A stretch of 64,000 bases of DNA from Saprospiraceae bacterium (lineage in GTDB: Bacteria > Bacteroidota > Bacteroidia > Chitinophagales > Saprospiraceae). Below are positions 10,338-19,960 of the stretch, piece by piece (position 1 is the stretch's first letter; each line of letters opens with the position of its first letter). The position numbers were made by a program, and so were the translations under genes. The notes beneath the pieces were generated by a model. That model saw only the letters and a program-made list of their open reading frames with translations, did not search any database and was not told the DNA's origin. The stretch lies in contig JADKBV010000001.1 in assembly GCA_016714895.1 (NCBI GenBank), forward strand, positions 930,001 to 994,000, read 5' to 3'.

Positions 10338-11412
10338 ATGCGTCAACAGAAATATATATCCGGTCAAACATTTTTTTGTGTGCCACTCTTCTTACGAATG
10401 GTATTGTTTTTGGCTACCTTACAACTGTTTTCATGCCACTCTTATCAAAAAATTCCAGTTTTTAAAACAAACAATATCCCTCAGGCACCAGATTACAGCA
10501 ATCCTGACCATTGGGCAGCCCTTCCTTTTAAAACGGATCCTTCAGACAAAATTGCCGGTGATACTGTTCTCGTGATCAATACAGAGGCTCCGGTAGATGT
10601 GTTTTTTGTTCATCCCACTACTTTTACCCAACAAAAAAATATCTATTCAACCAATGCAAACCTGACGGATGATGTTCTGAATCTCAAAACAGACCGTACA
10701 TCCATCCTTTTTCAAGCCAGCGCTTTCAACAACGGAACCCGGGTATTTGCCCCGAGATACAGACAGGCACATTTTAATAATTATTTTACTAAAGACAAAG
10801 CTACCGCAAAACAAGCATTTGAAATTGCTTATCGGGATGTAGAGGCCGCGTTTGTTTATTATCTGAAAAACTACAACCAAGGTCGCCCTTTTATCATAGC
10901 TTCTCATAGTCAGGGCACTACACACAGTATTCCTCTGATCAAAAAATGGATCGACGGACAAAAGCTGCAAGACCAGTTGGTAGCTGCCTATCTGGTTGGT
11001 ATCGGTGTCTGTAAAGATACTTTTATTTACATCAAACCATGTTCGTCTCCCGACGAAACAGGCTGTTTTACTTCGTGGCGTACCTTCAAAAAAGGTACAG
11101 AACTTAAAGAAAAAAAAGAAAATATCCTTGTCACCAATCCGGTTTCATGGTCTTTAGATGTACAATATGTGGATAAAAAAGAAAAACAAACCCAGCTTAT
11201 TGAGGGACTTTAACACCATTTATCCTCATTTGGTAGATGCCCAGATTCACCAATCCATTTTATGGGTCAGCAAACCTAAATTTAAAGGCAGCATTTTCCT
11301 GAGAACAAAAAATTATCATCCGGCGGATATAAACTTTTTTTATTTCAGCATAAGAGATAATGTCGCCTATAGAATAAATCAATATTTTCTCCCGACAATT
11401 AAAAGCAATTGA
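10338..11412 (+). CDS. DUF3089 lipase-like lipoprotein, frameshifted
   Basis: DUF3089-family protein with an alpha/beta-hydrolase-like core. The N-terminus is hydrophobic and ends in a lipobox-like LFSC. ATG 10338 gives a shorter signal sequence than the in-frame ATG at 10305, which is also possible. Visible motifs are FFVHPTTF, VFAPRYRQ and the nucleophile elbow ASHSQGT. The first frame stops at 11213, but the conserved C-terminus (LRDFNTIYPHLVDAQ, ILWVSKPKF, RTKNYH) continues in the next frame to 11412. The switch falls in the A-rich run 11174-11186, where removing one A restores a single protein. This is either a sequencing error or a real frameshift. Substrate is unknown; it is likely anchored in an outer compartment. 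A TATCTTTG promoter lies upstream. Confidence 0.8.
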
Positions 11413-11445
11413 CAAGGATAAGTATTATACACTTAAAATCCACCT

Positions 11446-13251
11446 ATGTACAGCAGTCTTGAAGACGCACTGAATGACCTCGAAAAAAACGGTGCGCTCA
11501 TCCGCATCCGTGAAGAAGTAGACCCGAATCTTGAAATGGCAGAAATTCACCGCCAAATTTTTGACAAAAAGGGTCCCGCTATATTATTTGAAAAGGTCAA
11601 AGGAAGTCCGTTTCGGGCAGCATCCAATTTGTTTGGCACTTATGAACGGACGGATTTTTTGTTTCGGAAAACTTTTCCCAAAATCAAAAAAGTAATCGAA
11701 TTAAAAGCAGATCCGTCACGATTACTCAAAAATCCATTGCGATATCTGGGTGCTCCGTTTACTGCCATTGAAGCTTTACCCAGAAAAACATGGTTCAAAC
11801 CGCCCTCCATGTACGGAGAAACAACCATCGATCAGCTTCCGATGATCAAATCCTGGCCCATGGACGGAGGTGCTTTTATTACCCTTCCTCAGGTTTTGAC
11901 CCTTCCTCCGGGTTCGAAAAACATGATGTTGTCCAATATCGGAATGTACCGTGTACAATTATCCGGCAATCGATATGTGCTCAATAAAGAAATCGGGATG
12001 CACTATCAGTTGCATCGGGGCATCGGTGTACATCATCAGGCCTACAACCAAAGTGACGAACCCTTCAAAGTTTCCGTTTTTGTAGGGGGTCCACCTTCCC
12101 ATAGTTTTGCAGCAATTATGCCCATGCCGGAAGGTTTGAGCGAGCTTACCTTTGCCGGAATGTTGGGAGGAAGAAGATTTCAATACCATTTTGATGAAAA
12201 CGGCCAGGTTATCTCAGGAGATGCCGATTTTGTCATCACAGGGACCATAGAAAAAAACCGGAAGTTACCGGAAGGACCTTTTGGCGACCATTTGGGTTAC
12301 TACAGCCTTACCCATGATTTTCCGGTGATTAAAGTAGATAAAGTGTATCACAAAAAGGATGCGATCTGGCATTTTACCGTAGTCGGTCGCCCACCTCAGG
12401 AAGACAGTAGTTTCGGGTATCTGATCCACCACCTGGTCAAAGACCTGACTGCCGGAGAATTTCCCGGCTTAAAAAAGGTACACGCTGTCGATGCTGCCGG
12501 AGTTCACCCGCTGCTGCTTGCTATCGGACAGGAACGATATATGCCCTTTCGGGAAAAAATACCGGAAGAAATCATTACGATCGCCAACAGAATCCTTGGT
12601 TCCGGTCAAACGTCGCTGGCAAAATACCTGTTTATTGCAGCTGACGAAGACAATCCCAACCTTGACATTTATGATCTGAAAGCTTATTTTACACATATTT
12701 TGGAAAGGGTCGACTGGACAAGGGACCTTCACTTTCAGACAAAAACAACCATCGATACGCTGGACTACAGCGGTTCATCGTGGAATGGTGGTTCTAAACT
12801 GATCACCGCCGTGCGCGGAGAGGTCAAAAGACAACTTTCAACAAAAAAACCGGATCTTTCAAATCTTCCGTTTATCAAATCATCAAGTGTTGTTTCAGAC
12901 GGGATTCTCGCATTGGAAGTATCACCCTTTGCCGATTATGGTACGGCCGCTGAGGAGGTCAACCAATGGGCGGAATTATTGCAACAAACAGATCTGACAG
13001 GATTTCCTTTGATCATTTTGTGTGATGATGCGACATTTTTGGCAGCACATGTCAACAATTTTGTTTGGGCGACCTTTACCCGATCCAATCCATCCCACGA
13101 TATTTACGGGATAAAAACATTTATCGAACATAAACACTGGGGGTGTAAAGGCTCTTTGATTATTGATGCCAGAAAAAAGCCCCATCATGCTCCGGAATTG
13201 GTTCCCGATATTGAAATAGTCAATAAAGTTCGTTCTAAAAACATATTTTAG
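11446..13251 (+). CDS. UbiD family (prenyl-FMN) decarboxylase
   Basis: 601-residue member of the UbiD family, cytosolic decarboxylases of aromatic or alpha,beta-unsaturated acids that use prenylated FMN made by UbiX. The hallmark GPFGDHLGYYS is near residue 280, and the N-terminus (SLEDALNDLEKNG, then VDPNLEMAEI) is typical. The length of about 600 fits the long subgroup found in Bacteroidota rather than E. coli UbiD (~497). No ubiX-like gene is visible here, so the flavin would come from elsewhere. The substrate cannot be told; a menaquinone-related or aromatic acid step is possible. It follows the DUF3089 gene by 33 bp on the same strand and may be cotranscribed. Confidence 0.88.
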   Translation: MYSSLEDALNDLEKNGALIRIREEVDPNLEMAEIHRQIFDKKGPAILFEKVKGSPFRAASNLFGTYERTDFLFRKTFPKIKKVIELKADPSRLLKNPLRYLGAPFTAIEALPRKTWFKPPSMYGETTIDQLPMIKSWPMDGGAFITLPQVLTLPPGSKNMMLSNIGMYRVQLSGNRYVLNKEIGMHYQLHRGIGVHHQAYNQSDEPFKVSVFVGGPPSHSFAAIMPMPEGLSELTFAGMLGGRRFQYHFDENGQVISGDADFVITGTIEKNRKLPEGPFGDHLGYYSLTHDFPVIKVDKVYHKKDAIWHFTVVGRPPQEDSSFGYLIHHLVKDLTAGEFPGLKKVHAVDAAGVHPLLLAIGQERYMPFREKIPEEIITIANRILGSGQTSLAKYLFIAADEDNPNLDIYDLKAYFTHILERVDWTRDLHFQTKTTIDTLDYSGSSWNGGSKLITAVRGEVKRQLSTKKPDLSNLPFIKSSSVVSDGILALEVSPFADYGTAAEEVNQWAELLQQTDLTGFPLIILCDDATFLAAHVNNFVWATFTRSNPSHDIYGIKTFIEHKHWGCKGSLIIDARKKPHHAPELVPDIEIVNKVRSKNIF

Positions 13252-13292
13252 TTCTTATTTGGCAGATTATTTTATGGGTTTTGTCCGTTATT

Positions 13293-13325
13293 TTTGGTGA
13301 ATAACAGAAAGTTTCCTTACTTTTG
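13293..13325 (+). promoter_or_regulatory. Promoter (-33 TTTG, -7 TACTTTTG)
   Basis: TTTG at 13293-13296 and TACTTTTG at 13318-13325, 21 bp apart, match the Bacteroidota sigma consensus. The ATG at 13344 follows 18 bp later, which rules against the earlier ORF start at 13323 inside the -7 box. Confidence 0.7.
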
Positions 13326-13343
13326 ATTTTTAACTTCAGTGTT

Positions 13344-13847
13344 ATGCGTATAACCGTAATTTTGTTTTTATTTTTAAGTATTTCTCCGCTCATCGGACAA
13401 AATCATCTTAAGGTTTTTCTGGATGATTTGTCGACCACTGATGAATTTACCAAATGGAAAGTTTCTCCAAAGAAACTGAAATCAGGCATCAAACTGGGAT
13501 TTGTCAAAACGGATATTGAATCCAATCTCAACCGGCTTCTTGACGGCATCGAAAGGGTCAATTATTACACCACAGAAATCGATGATATGGATGAAGAAAA
13601 AATCTCCAGAATCATGGAAGGCCACAAAAAAAAGTTAATTCGTCAGGATTCTTTTCATGAACATCTTCAATACAAAGAAAAAGGGGAAAAAGTGAGCGTC
13701 CTGACACAGGAAAAAGACCAGAAAATCATTAAAATATTGGTGATGTATCAAAAAAAATTTGATATTCAAATCATTGATTTTATAACCCATATAGACAAAA
13801 AAGAATTTGACAAACTTCCCTGGAAAAGAGAATATAAAAAAATATAA
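13344..13847 (+). CDS. Secreted DUF4252-like protein
   Basis: 167-residue protein with a signal peptide (VILFLFLSISPLIGQ). The pattern of a short N-terminal helix region, a K/E-rich middle (FHEHLQYKEKGEKVSVLTQEK) and a closing beta-strand region resembles DUF4252 proteins, small exported proteins of Bacteroidota with no known activity. The start was chosen from the promoter at 13293-13325. Its stop is 1 bp before the next gene, also DUF4252-like, so the two form an operon and probably arose by duplication, although they are now quite different. Confidence 0.7.
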   Translation: MRITVILFLFLSISPLIGQNHLKVFLDDLSTTDEFTKWKVSPKKLKSGIKLGFVKTDIESNLNRLLDGIERVNYYTTEIDDMDEEKISRIMEGHKKKLIRQDSFHEHLQYKEKGEKVSVLTQEKDQKIIKILVMYQKKFDIQIIDFITHIDKKEFDKLPWKREYKKI

Positions 13848-13848
13848 T

Positions 13849-14343
13849 ATGCCAAAAATCAATGTATTATTAACAACCTTTCTGTTGTTTTTTGTAGGTT
13901 ATTCAGTTTCCGCCCAAAACCCTTTATCCAATATTTTCAGAAAATTCAGAAATGATGAGGGCGTACAACACATCAACCTGACAGGAAATATTTCTAAAAT
14001 GTTGCAATCCAAAGATCAGAAGTTATCTTCCGTCATTGATGAAATGCACGTTTATATTTTTTCAAAAGGGAAAAACATATCTCCTTCAGATGCAACAAAA
14101 ATAAAAGCTGCATTGCAACAAGGCCCGTTTGAATTGTTGATCAATACCAAAGATAAATCCGGAAAAGTCAGTTTATACGGTGTTGAAAAAAACAAAAAAA
14201 TCACGGATTTATACTCAGAACTCAACTATAACGGAATGAATATATACGTTTTGTTGAAAGGCAACATTTTGTTGCACGAACTTTCCAAGATGAATTTTGA
14301 CTTTGACGGCAGCAATTTGTTAAAAAGGGTTGTAGTGCCTTAG
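13849..14343 (+). CDS. Secreted DUF4252 family protein
   Basis: 164-residue protein with signal peptide (TTFLLFFVGYSVSAQ). The order FRKFRNDEGVQHINLTGNI, then an acidic/basic central part, then NIYVLLKGNILLHELSKM fits DUF4252, where the final segment is the conserved strand-helix. No catalytic residues are visible. ATG 13849 lies 1 bp after the upstream stop; the ORF could be extended to 13807, but that would overlap the upstream gene by 41 bp and put the signal peptide internal. It converges with ligA, with only 1 bp between the two stop codons and no clear terminator. Confidence 0.8.
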   Translation: MPKINVLLTTFLLFFVGYSVSAQNPLSNIFRKFRNDEGVQHINLTGNISKMLQSKDQKLSSVIDEMHVYIFSKGKNISPSDATKIKAALQQGPFELLINTKDKSGKVSLYGVEKNKKITDLYSELNYNGMNIYVLLKGNILLHELSKMNFDFDGSNLLKRVVVP

Positions 14344-14344
14344 G

Positions 14345-16457
14345 TTAAAACAATCTCAAAAACTGATCTTCATCCCAAACTTCTACGGTACCCAATTCCT
14401 GCGCTTTTTTGAGTTTTGAGCCTGCTTTTTCACCGGCGATCAAAATATTGAGTTGAGACGAAACCCCTGATAACACTTTGGCTCCGGCTTTTTCAGCCAT
14501 CTCCTGAGCGACTTTACGATCCATCTTTGACAATGTTCCGGTAAACAGGATGGTTTTGCCGAACAAAGGAGCATCTTCTGATACCTGGACAGGTTTGTCC
14601 TCCTCCGTTTGAATCATATTTACACCATAACTTTCCATTTTTTGCAGCATGGCGATATTGGCAGGATTACGGAAATATTCCATGACATTTTTGGCTACTA
14701 CAGGACCGATGTCTTTGATGGATGTAAATTTTTCTATGTCCCAATTTTGTAAATCCAAAACATGGTGTATTTCCCGGGCGATCAGTTTTGATGCTTTTTT
14801 TACCCAAATGATGAATACTCAATCCGTGCAACAACTTCTGAATAGGATTGGATTTTGCTTTTTCGATGGACTTTTGCAGATTTTCAACCGATTTTTGGCC
14901 AAAACCTTCCAATTTTGAAATTTTTTCATAATCCAGATTGTATAAATCACTCATGTCATTGAGCCATCCCATCTGATAAAACTTCTCTACATATGACTTG
15001 CCGAATCCATCGAGGTCCATGGCATCTTTAGATACATGAAAGATCATTTTCTGGAGATTTTGTTCTCCACAAGTACAATCCGGACATCTCCAGGCAGCTT
15101 CTCCTTCTTCTCTGATCAGCAGGACGTCTTCTTTTTTATTGACCGGACAATATTTGGGAAATTCTATTCTGACTTCATCGCCTTTCCGCAATTCCGGGAA
15201 TGACTTTACAATGTAAGGTATCACATCCCCTGCCCTTTCTACCAAAACCGTATCACCAAGATACAAATCTTTGGCTTTGATAAAATCATCATTATGCAAA
15301 GAAATCGAAGAAATGGTCACTCCTGCCAGATAGACCGGATCGATTTTAGCTACCGGTGTTACACTTCCTACCTTTCCGATTTGATATTCCACATCCCGAA
15401 GGATACTCGTCGCCTGTTTTGCTTTAAACTTAAACGCTGTGGCCCATCTCGGGTGATGGGCTGTAAAACCACATCTTTCCTGGTACTCTTTTTTATCAAC
15501 TTTGACGACCATACCGTCTATTTCATAAGCAAATCCATCTCTTTTGATTTCCCATGTATTGATAAAATCTATGACTTCCTGTATACCGTGACACAATTTT
15601 TTTTCTTCAGCCGGAATTTTAAATCCCAACGTTCCTAATTTGACAATGCTTCCGAAATGGGAATCCAGATTTTTGGAAATATCGTTTCCATCTTTGTCTG
15701 CCACATATCCGACCTGATAGATAAAAGCTTCAATGCCTCTTTTGCGGGTTTCATTGGCATCTTTGGTTCGCAGTCCTCCGGTAGCCGCATTGCGTGGATT
15801 GGCAAACAATGTCTGATTGTTTTCTTCCCGTTGTTTGTTGATCGATTCAAAATTATCTTTTCTGATCAGCGCCTCTCCCCTCAATTCGACTTCAGACCAG
15901 CCAACGACGAAAAAAGTAACCTTTAGCGGAATGCTTGGCATAGAACGTGCATTTGGTGTGATGTCTTCACCGGAAACGCCGTTTCCTCTGGTGGCAGCAC
16001 GAACCAAAACATCATTTTCATAATACAAGGATACACTACCTCCGTCGTATTTTGGCTCTACGGCATAACTTATCTTTTCATCAGCCCCCAGAGACAACAA
16101 TTTTTTAATCCCGGTGTCAAAATCCATCAAATCCTCTGCAGAATATGTATTGTCCAGAGACAACATGGGCACTTTATGTTGTATCTGCGGAAAATCAGGT
16201 GACAAGTCAGTAGCCACCCGTTGTGTTGGTGAATCAGAGGTAATCAGTTCGGGATATTCTCTTTCGAATTCCTTCAACTTGTTAAACAAAACATCATATT
16301 CTGTATCAGAAATCAAAGGATCGTGCAACACATAATACCTGTTTTCATGAAACCTAAGAATATCTCTCAGGATTTCCATGTCCATGATACCGGCTTTTTC
16401 TTTCAAAAAAAACCTGGATTTTTCCATCATTTTAACTGTATTATGTTCTGTTACCAT
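14345..16457 (-). CDS. ligA: NAD-dependent DNA ligase LigA, frameshifted
   Basis: Seals nicks in DNA during replication and repair with NAD as cofactor. From the N-terminus (minus strand): Ia domain (RYYVLHDPLISDTEYD), adenylation domain with the lysine motif EPKYDGGSVS, OB fold, a Cys4-type zinc finger (CPVNKKE...CPDCTCG), helix-hairpin-helix repeats, and a BRCT domain (LFGKTILFTGTLSKMDRK...). The frame breaks at a seven-T run, 14795-14801: upstream it reads LSIHHLGKK and then nonsense, while dropping one base gives LGKKASKLIAREIHH and joins the C-terminal 150 residues. Since ligA is normally essential, a sequencing or assembly error is the likeliest cause; slippage on the A7 run during transcription is an alternative. 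Confidence 0.9.
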
Positions 16458-16466
16458 AAAAAATAT

Positions 16467-16823
16467 TTAATCCAGTTGACCAATCTTGAATCTCCCCTCT
16501 TTTGACAACGTAAAACCGTAATAACTATACTGAAGGTTGGTTACATCTGCTGATGTTTTTCCGCCACTTTTATTTGGCAAGGTCACCTGAAGTGATAATT
16601 TTCTGATTCTGCCGTCATCAAAAAACTCACTGCCAACGTACTGCATATCAATGCCTTGTTCAGAACACAACAACGCCGCCTGCGCAACTTCCATCATGGT
16701 GCTCATATGTGAAAATTTGACCGTTATTTCTGATGGTTGAACATCGATTACAGTTGGCAAATCTTTAGGTTTACAGGATGTAACTACAAAGAGCAACATG
16801 CTTATTGCGAATAATTTATACAT
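16467..16823 (-). CDS. Small putative lipoprotein
   Basis: 118-residue protein whose N-terminus (MYKLFAISMLLFVVTSC) is a lipoprotein signal with lipobox VTSC. A longer reading from 16868 exists, but it would bury the signal and overlap the upstream gene. The mature part contains QPSEITVKFSHMSTMMEVAQ, then a mixed strand pattern ending TLSKEGRFKIGQLD. I do not recognise a family. It sits between the enoyl-CoA hydratase gene (10 bp upstream) and ligA (9 bp downstream), so it may be part of one minus-strand transcript starting at paaZ. Confidence 0.65.
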   Translation of the reverse strand: MYKLFAISMLLFVVTSCKPKDLPTVIDVQPSEITVKFSHMSTMMEVAQAALLCSEQGIDMQYVGSEFFDDGRIRKLSLQVTLPNKSGGKTSADVTNLQYSYYGFTLSKEGRFKIGQLD

Positions 16824-16833
16824 ATTTATATTT

Positions 16834-17601
16834 TTAATTTGATTTTTGCAAAAAAGAAGAAATGGCATTTTTAGAAAATTCTGATAAGATCAGTTGTCCA
16901 CTGGCTTCTGCTCTTTCTTCCAGCAAACCATCCCAATGGTCTGTACCTTCCCAAAAAATCTTTTTCAGAGACTTTAGAGCTTCCGGATTTTTTGTTGTCA
17001 AATCTGCAGTAAAATGTTGAATATAAGCATCCAATTGTTCTACGGAATCAAAAACTTCCATAAACAAACCTTTTTGTTTTGCCCAGGCTGCTGTCTGCCA
17101 TTCACCGGCATTTAACGCCATCTGGCTGAAAGCTGACAAACCGGTCTTTCTCTCTACGACGGGACCAATAACAAAAGGTCCGATACCTACGGCCAGCTCT
17201 GAAAGTCTGACAGAAGCGTACTGAGTTGCCATGGTATAATCGCAGGCAGCTGCCAATCCGACACCACCACCAACTGCTTTTCCCTGAATTCTGCCGATCA
17301 CTATTTTCGGACATTTTCGGATGGCATTGATGACATTGGCAAAACCCATAAAAAAGTTTTTACCTGTCGGAAAATCTTCGATTGACGCCAATTCTGTAAA
17401 ACTGGCTCCTGCGCAAAAGGTACGGTCGCCGCCGCTTTTTAACAAAACGAGCAATGTATCTTTATCCCGACCGGCTTCTTCAACCGCCTCAGTCAACTCT
17501 TTTAAAAGATGACCCGGCAAAGAATTTTGAGCCGGATGAAAAAACTCTATCGTGAATACCTTATTTTCTTTTGTGGTTTTGATAAATCCTTCCAAAGACA
17601 T
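16834..17601 (-). CDS. Enoyl-CoA hydratase/isomerase family protein
   Basis: 255-residue crotonase-fold enzyme acting on acyl-CoA in the cytosol. Oxyanion-hole regions are visible: TFCAGASFTEL and IQGKAVGGGVGLAAACD. The first catalytic Glu of classical enoyl-CoA hydratase (GGGCELA) is Gly here (GGGVGLA), while a Glu is kept in RLSELAVGIG. This pattern belongs to a subgroup often annotated as enoyl-CoA hydratase or methylglutaconyl-CoA hydratase-like, so the exact reaction is open. It starts 2 bp after the paaZ stop, so translation is probably coupled; a role as PaaF/PaaG-like partner in phenylacetyl-CoA degradation is inferred from that context. Confidence 0.85.
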   Translation of the reverse strand: MSLEGFIKTTKENKVFTIEFFHPAQNSLPGHLLKELTEAVEEAGRDKDTLLVLLKSGGDRTFCAGASFTELASIEDFPTGKNFFMGFANVINAIRKCPKIVIGRIQGKAVGGGVGLAAACDYTMATQYASVRLSELAVGIGPFVIGPVVERKTGLSAFSQMALNAGEWQTAAWAKQKGLFMEVFDSVEQLDAYIQHFTADLTTKNPEALKSLKKIFWEGTDHWDGLLEERAEASGQLILSEFSKNAISSFLQKSN

Positions 17602-17603
17602 GT

Positions 17604-19646
17604 TTATATATTTTTACATTTAACCATGGTGAGAATGGTGGCTATGGCTACGGATTCTCCCGTTTCGTCATATACATCGACCAGCCATTTGACGATTCCC
17701 CGTCGGTAGTCTTCGTCATCCCGTTTTTCCTGCACCACTTTTTCTTTGACGGTAAGCCGGACTCCGATGGTCATTCCGGGATAAACCGGTTTGACAAAAC
17801 GGCATTCATCCAGACCATAATTGAGCATAACCGGTCCTTTGGCTGCATCGACAAACAATCCTGCAGCTGCTGAAAGGATAAAATATCCGTGAGCAACTCT
17901 TTGGGTAAAAGGGGTACCTTCCAGAGAAGTTTCGTCCGTATGTGCATAAAAATGATCCCAGGAAACGTTGGCAAAATTAATAATATCTGCTTCCGTAATG
18001 GTTCGTTTGTGCGTAATCAGGGTTTCACCGATTTCAAGTTCTTCAAAATATTTTTTGAACGGATGGACCAGATCGATTTTATATTTGCCACCGTATTGAT
18101 ATTGTTTTGTAATAGCCGTTAAAGTAGTCGGACTTCCCTGTATGGCGCATCGCTGCATATAGTGTTTTACACCCCGAAGTCCACCCATCTCTTCTCCGCC
18201 TCCTGCCCTACCCGGACCTCCATGCACCAGAAGAGGCATCGGCGAACCATGACCTGTACTTTCTTTGACAGAATCTCTGTTGAGCACCAGAATCCGACCG
18301 TGATGGGTCGCTGCATTGACGACAAATTCCGTAGCATGTACATCATTATTTGAAACGTAAGAACAACACAAAGAACCTTTGCCCAGACGAACCAAAGCAA
18401 CGGCTTCATCCACATCTTTATAAGGCATCAGGGTTGAAACCGGTCCGAAAGCTTCAATATCGTGGACACCTCTTTTTTCGAAGGGTTTATCATTTCTAAG
18501 AAGCAGTGGGCTCATAAAAGATCCGCTTCCCGATGTATTTCCATGAAGATCTACTTTAGAAACGTCGCCGTACACCAGGTCACATTCTTCCATCAGGGAT
18601 GAAACTTTTTCTCTTACTTCTGCCAATTGAGATTTTCCGGCAAGGGCGCCCATCCGGACACCTTCTACACGCGGATCGCCAACGGTAGTTTGGGCCAGTG
18701 CTTTTCCAAGTGCGATTTGTACATCATCTATGAGGTGTTCGGGAACAAAAATTCTGCGCACGGCTGTACATTTCTGACCACATTTTATCGTGATTTCTTT
18801 TCTGACTTCTTTGATAAAAATATCGAATTCCGGATCTTCCACCTTTACATCGTGACCCAACACCATACTGTTTAACGAGTCGGCCTCCATATTAAAAGGT
18901 ACCGCCTCGGCCAGCAGCCGCGGATGAGACTTTAACATCAGACCTGTCGAGGCGCTTCCTGTAAAAGTAACCACATCCTGACTTGATGTATAATCCAAAA
19001 TATCTCTCGCACTGCCGCAAATGAGTTGTAAGGCACCTTCCGGCAAAATACCGGAAGTTATGATGTCTTCCACCATAACAGCGGTCAGATAAGAAGTCAG
19101 GGTGGCAGGTTTGACGATGGCAGGCATACCTGCGAGCCAGTTGACTGCACATTTTTCAAGCATACCCCAGATCGGAAAATTAAAAGCATTGATATGAACA
19201 GCAACCCCTTCTTTGGGGACTAAAATATGATGACCGACAAAAGTTCCTCCTTTGCTGAGCCCTACGGTTTCTCCTTCCACATAATAAGGAAGGTCAGGCA
19301 TTTTCCGTCGCAGCGAAGCGTTGGCAAAAAGATTGCCGATACCTCCTTCGATGTCAATCCATGAATCCACACGGGTAGCGCCGGTTTTATAGCTCCATTC
19401 GTAATATTTTTCTTTGCGCTCCATGAGGTACATTGCCAATTGTTTGAGCATAATTCCCCGTTGCTGAAAAGTCATTTTGCGCAATTTTTTATTTCCTATA
19501 GAACGAGCAAAATCATAGGCTGAGGCCAGATTTATTCCGTCGCTGGACGCTTCTGTGATCACTTCTCCGGTGCTGGCGTCAAAAAGTTTCTGACCCTGAC
19601 CCACACCCTGAATCCATTCTCCTGCTATATAATTTTTAAGTACCAT
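17604..19646 (-). CDS. paaZ: PaaZ, bifunctional oxepin-CoA hydrolase / aldehyde dehydrogenase
   Basis: 680-residue two-domain enzyme of aerobic phenylacetate degradation. It opens the oxepin-CoA ring and oxidises the resulting semialdehyde to 3-oxo-5,6-dehydrosuberyl-CoA. The N-terminal aldehyde dehydrogenase domain (to about residue 520) has Glu254 in MEADSLN and the nucleophile Cys293 in CGQKCTAVRR. The C-terminal MaoC-like hydratase domain has WDHFYAHTDE and RVAHGYFILSAAAG. Length and order match E. coli PaaZ (681). The other paa genes (paaABCDE, paaK) are not in the window. A -7 box lies about 40 bp upstream. Confidence 0.95.
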   Translation of the reverse strand: MVLKNYIAGEWIQGVGQGQKLFDASTGEVITEASSDGINLASAYDFARSIGNKKLRKMTFQQRGIMLKQLAMYLMERKEKYYEWSYKTGATRVDSWIDIEGGIGNLFANASLRRKMPDLPYYVEGETVGLSKGGTFVGHHILVPKEGVAVHINAFNFPIWGMLEKCAVNWLAGMPAIVKPATLTSYLTAVMVEDIITSGILPEGALQLICGSARDILDYTSSQDVVTFTGSASTGLMLKSHPRLLAEAVPFNMEADSLNSMVLGHDVKVEDPEFDIFIKEVRKEITIKCGQKCTAVRRIFVPEHLIDDVQIALGKALAQTTVGDPRVEGVRMGALAGKSQLAEVREKVSSLMEECDLVYGDVSKVDLHGNTSGSGSFMSPLLLRNDKPFEKRGVHDIEAFGPVSTLMPYKDVDEAVALVRLGKGSLCCSYVSNNDVHATEFVVNAATHHGRILVLNRDSVKESTGHGSPMPLLVHGGPGRAGGGEEMGGLRGVKHYMQRCAIQGSPTTLTAITKQYQYGGKYKIDLVHPFKKYFEELEIGETLITHKRTITEADIINFANVSWDHFYAHTDETSLEGTPFTQRVAHGYFILSAAAGLFVDAAKGPVMLNYGLDECRFVKPVYPGMTIGVRLTVKEKVVQEKRDDEDYRRGIVKWLVDVYDETGESVAIATILTMVKCKNI

Positions 19647-19687
19647 ACTTACTAAATGATTTACGAATGACTTTGTTTTCCGAATGG

Positions 19688-19695
19688 CAAAAGTA
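19688..19695 (-). promoter_or_regulatory. Promoter -7 element TACTTTTG for paaZ
   Basis: Read on the minus strand, TACTTTTG lies 41 bp before the paaZ ATG and matches TAnnTTTG. No convincing -33 box at the expected distance. Confidence 0.5.
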
Positions 19696-19960
19696 AGAAA
19701 TAAGGATGTCTTTTTTTAGGTTTTAGTGCAAAGTCAGATGATTTCTGTTCTAAAAAGATTAAAAAATACTTTCCTGCTTATTTTATCATTTGTGCAATTC
19801 GACTTCAAGGTTATCCATATAAAATTTGGATTTTTCATGATTCTTTAGCGTCAAAAAAAGTCTTAGAATTTTATTGAAGGGAATTTCGACGAAAGTAATT
19901 ACCAATAATCTCAATATTAAGTAATGAAAACTTGTAAATGAATATTAAAAGAAATAATTA
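19696..19960. other. Non-coding gap between paaZ and the GT39-like gene
   Basis: Most of the 314-bp gap between the two minus-strand genes. It is AT-rich, without an ORF, a clear hairpin or an RNA gene. It marks the left border of an AT-rich island (to about 23430). Confidence 0.5.
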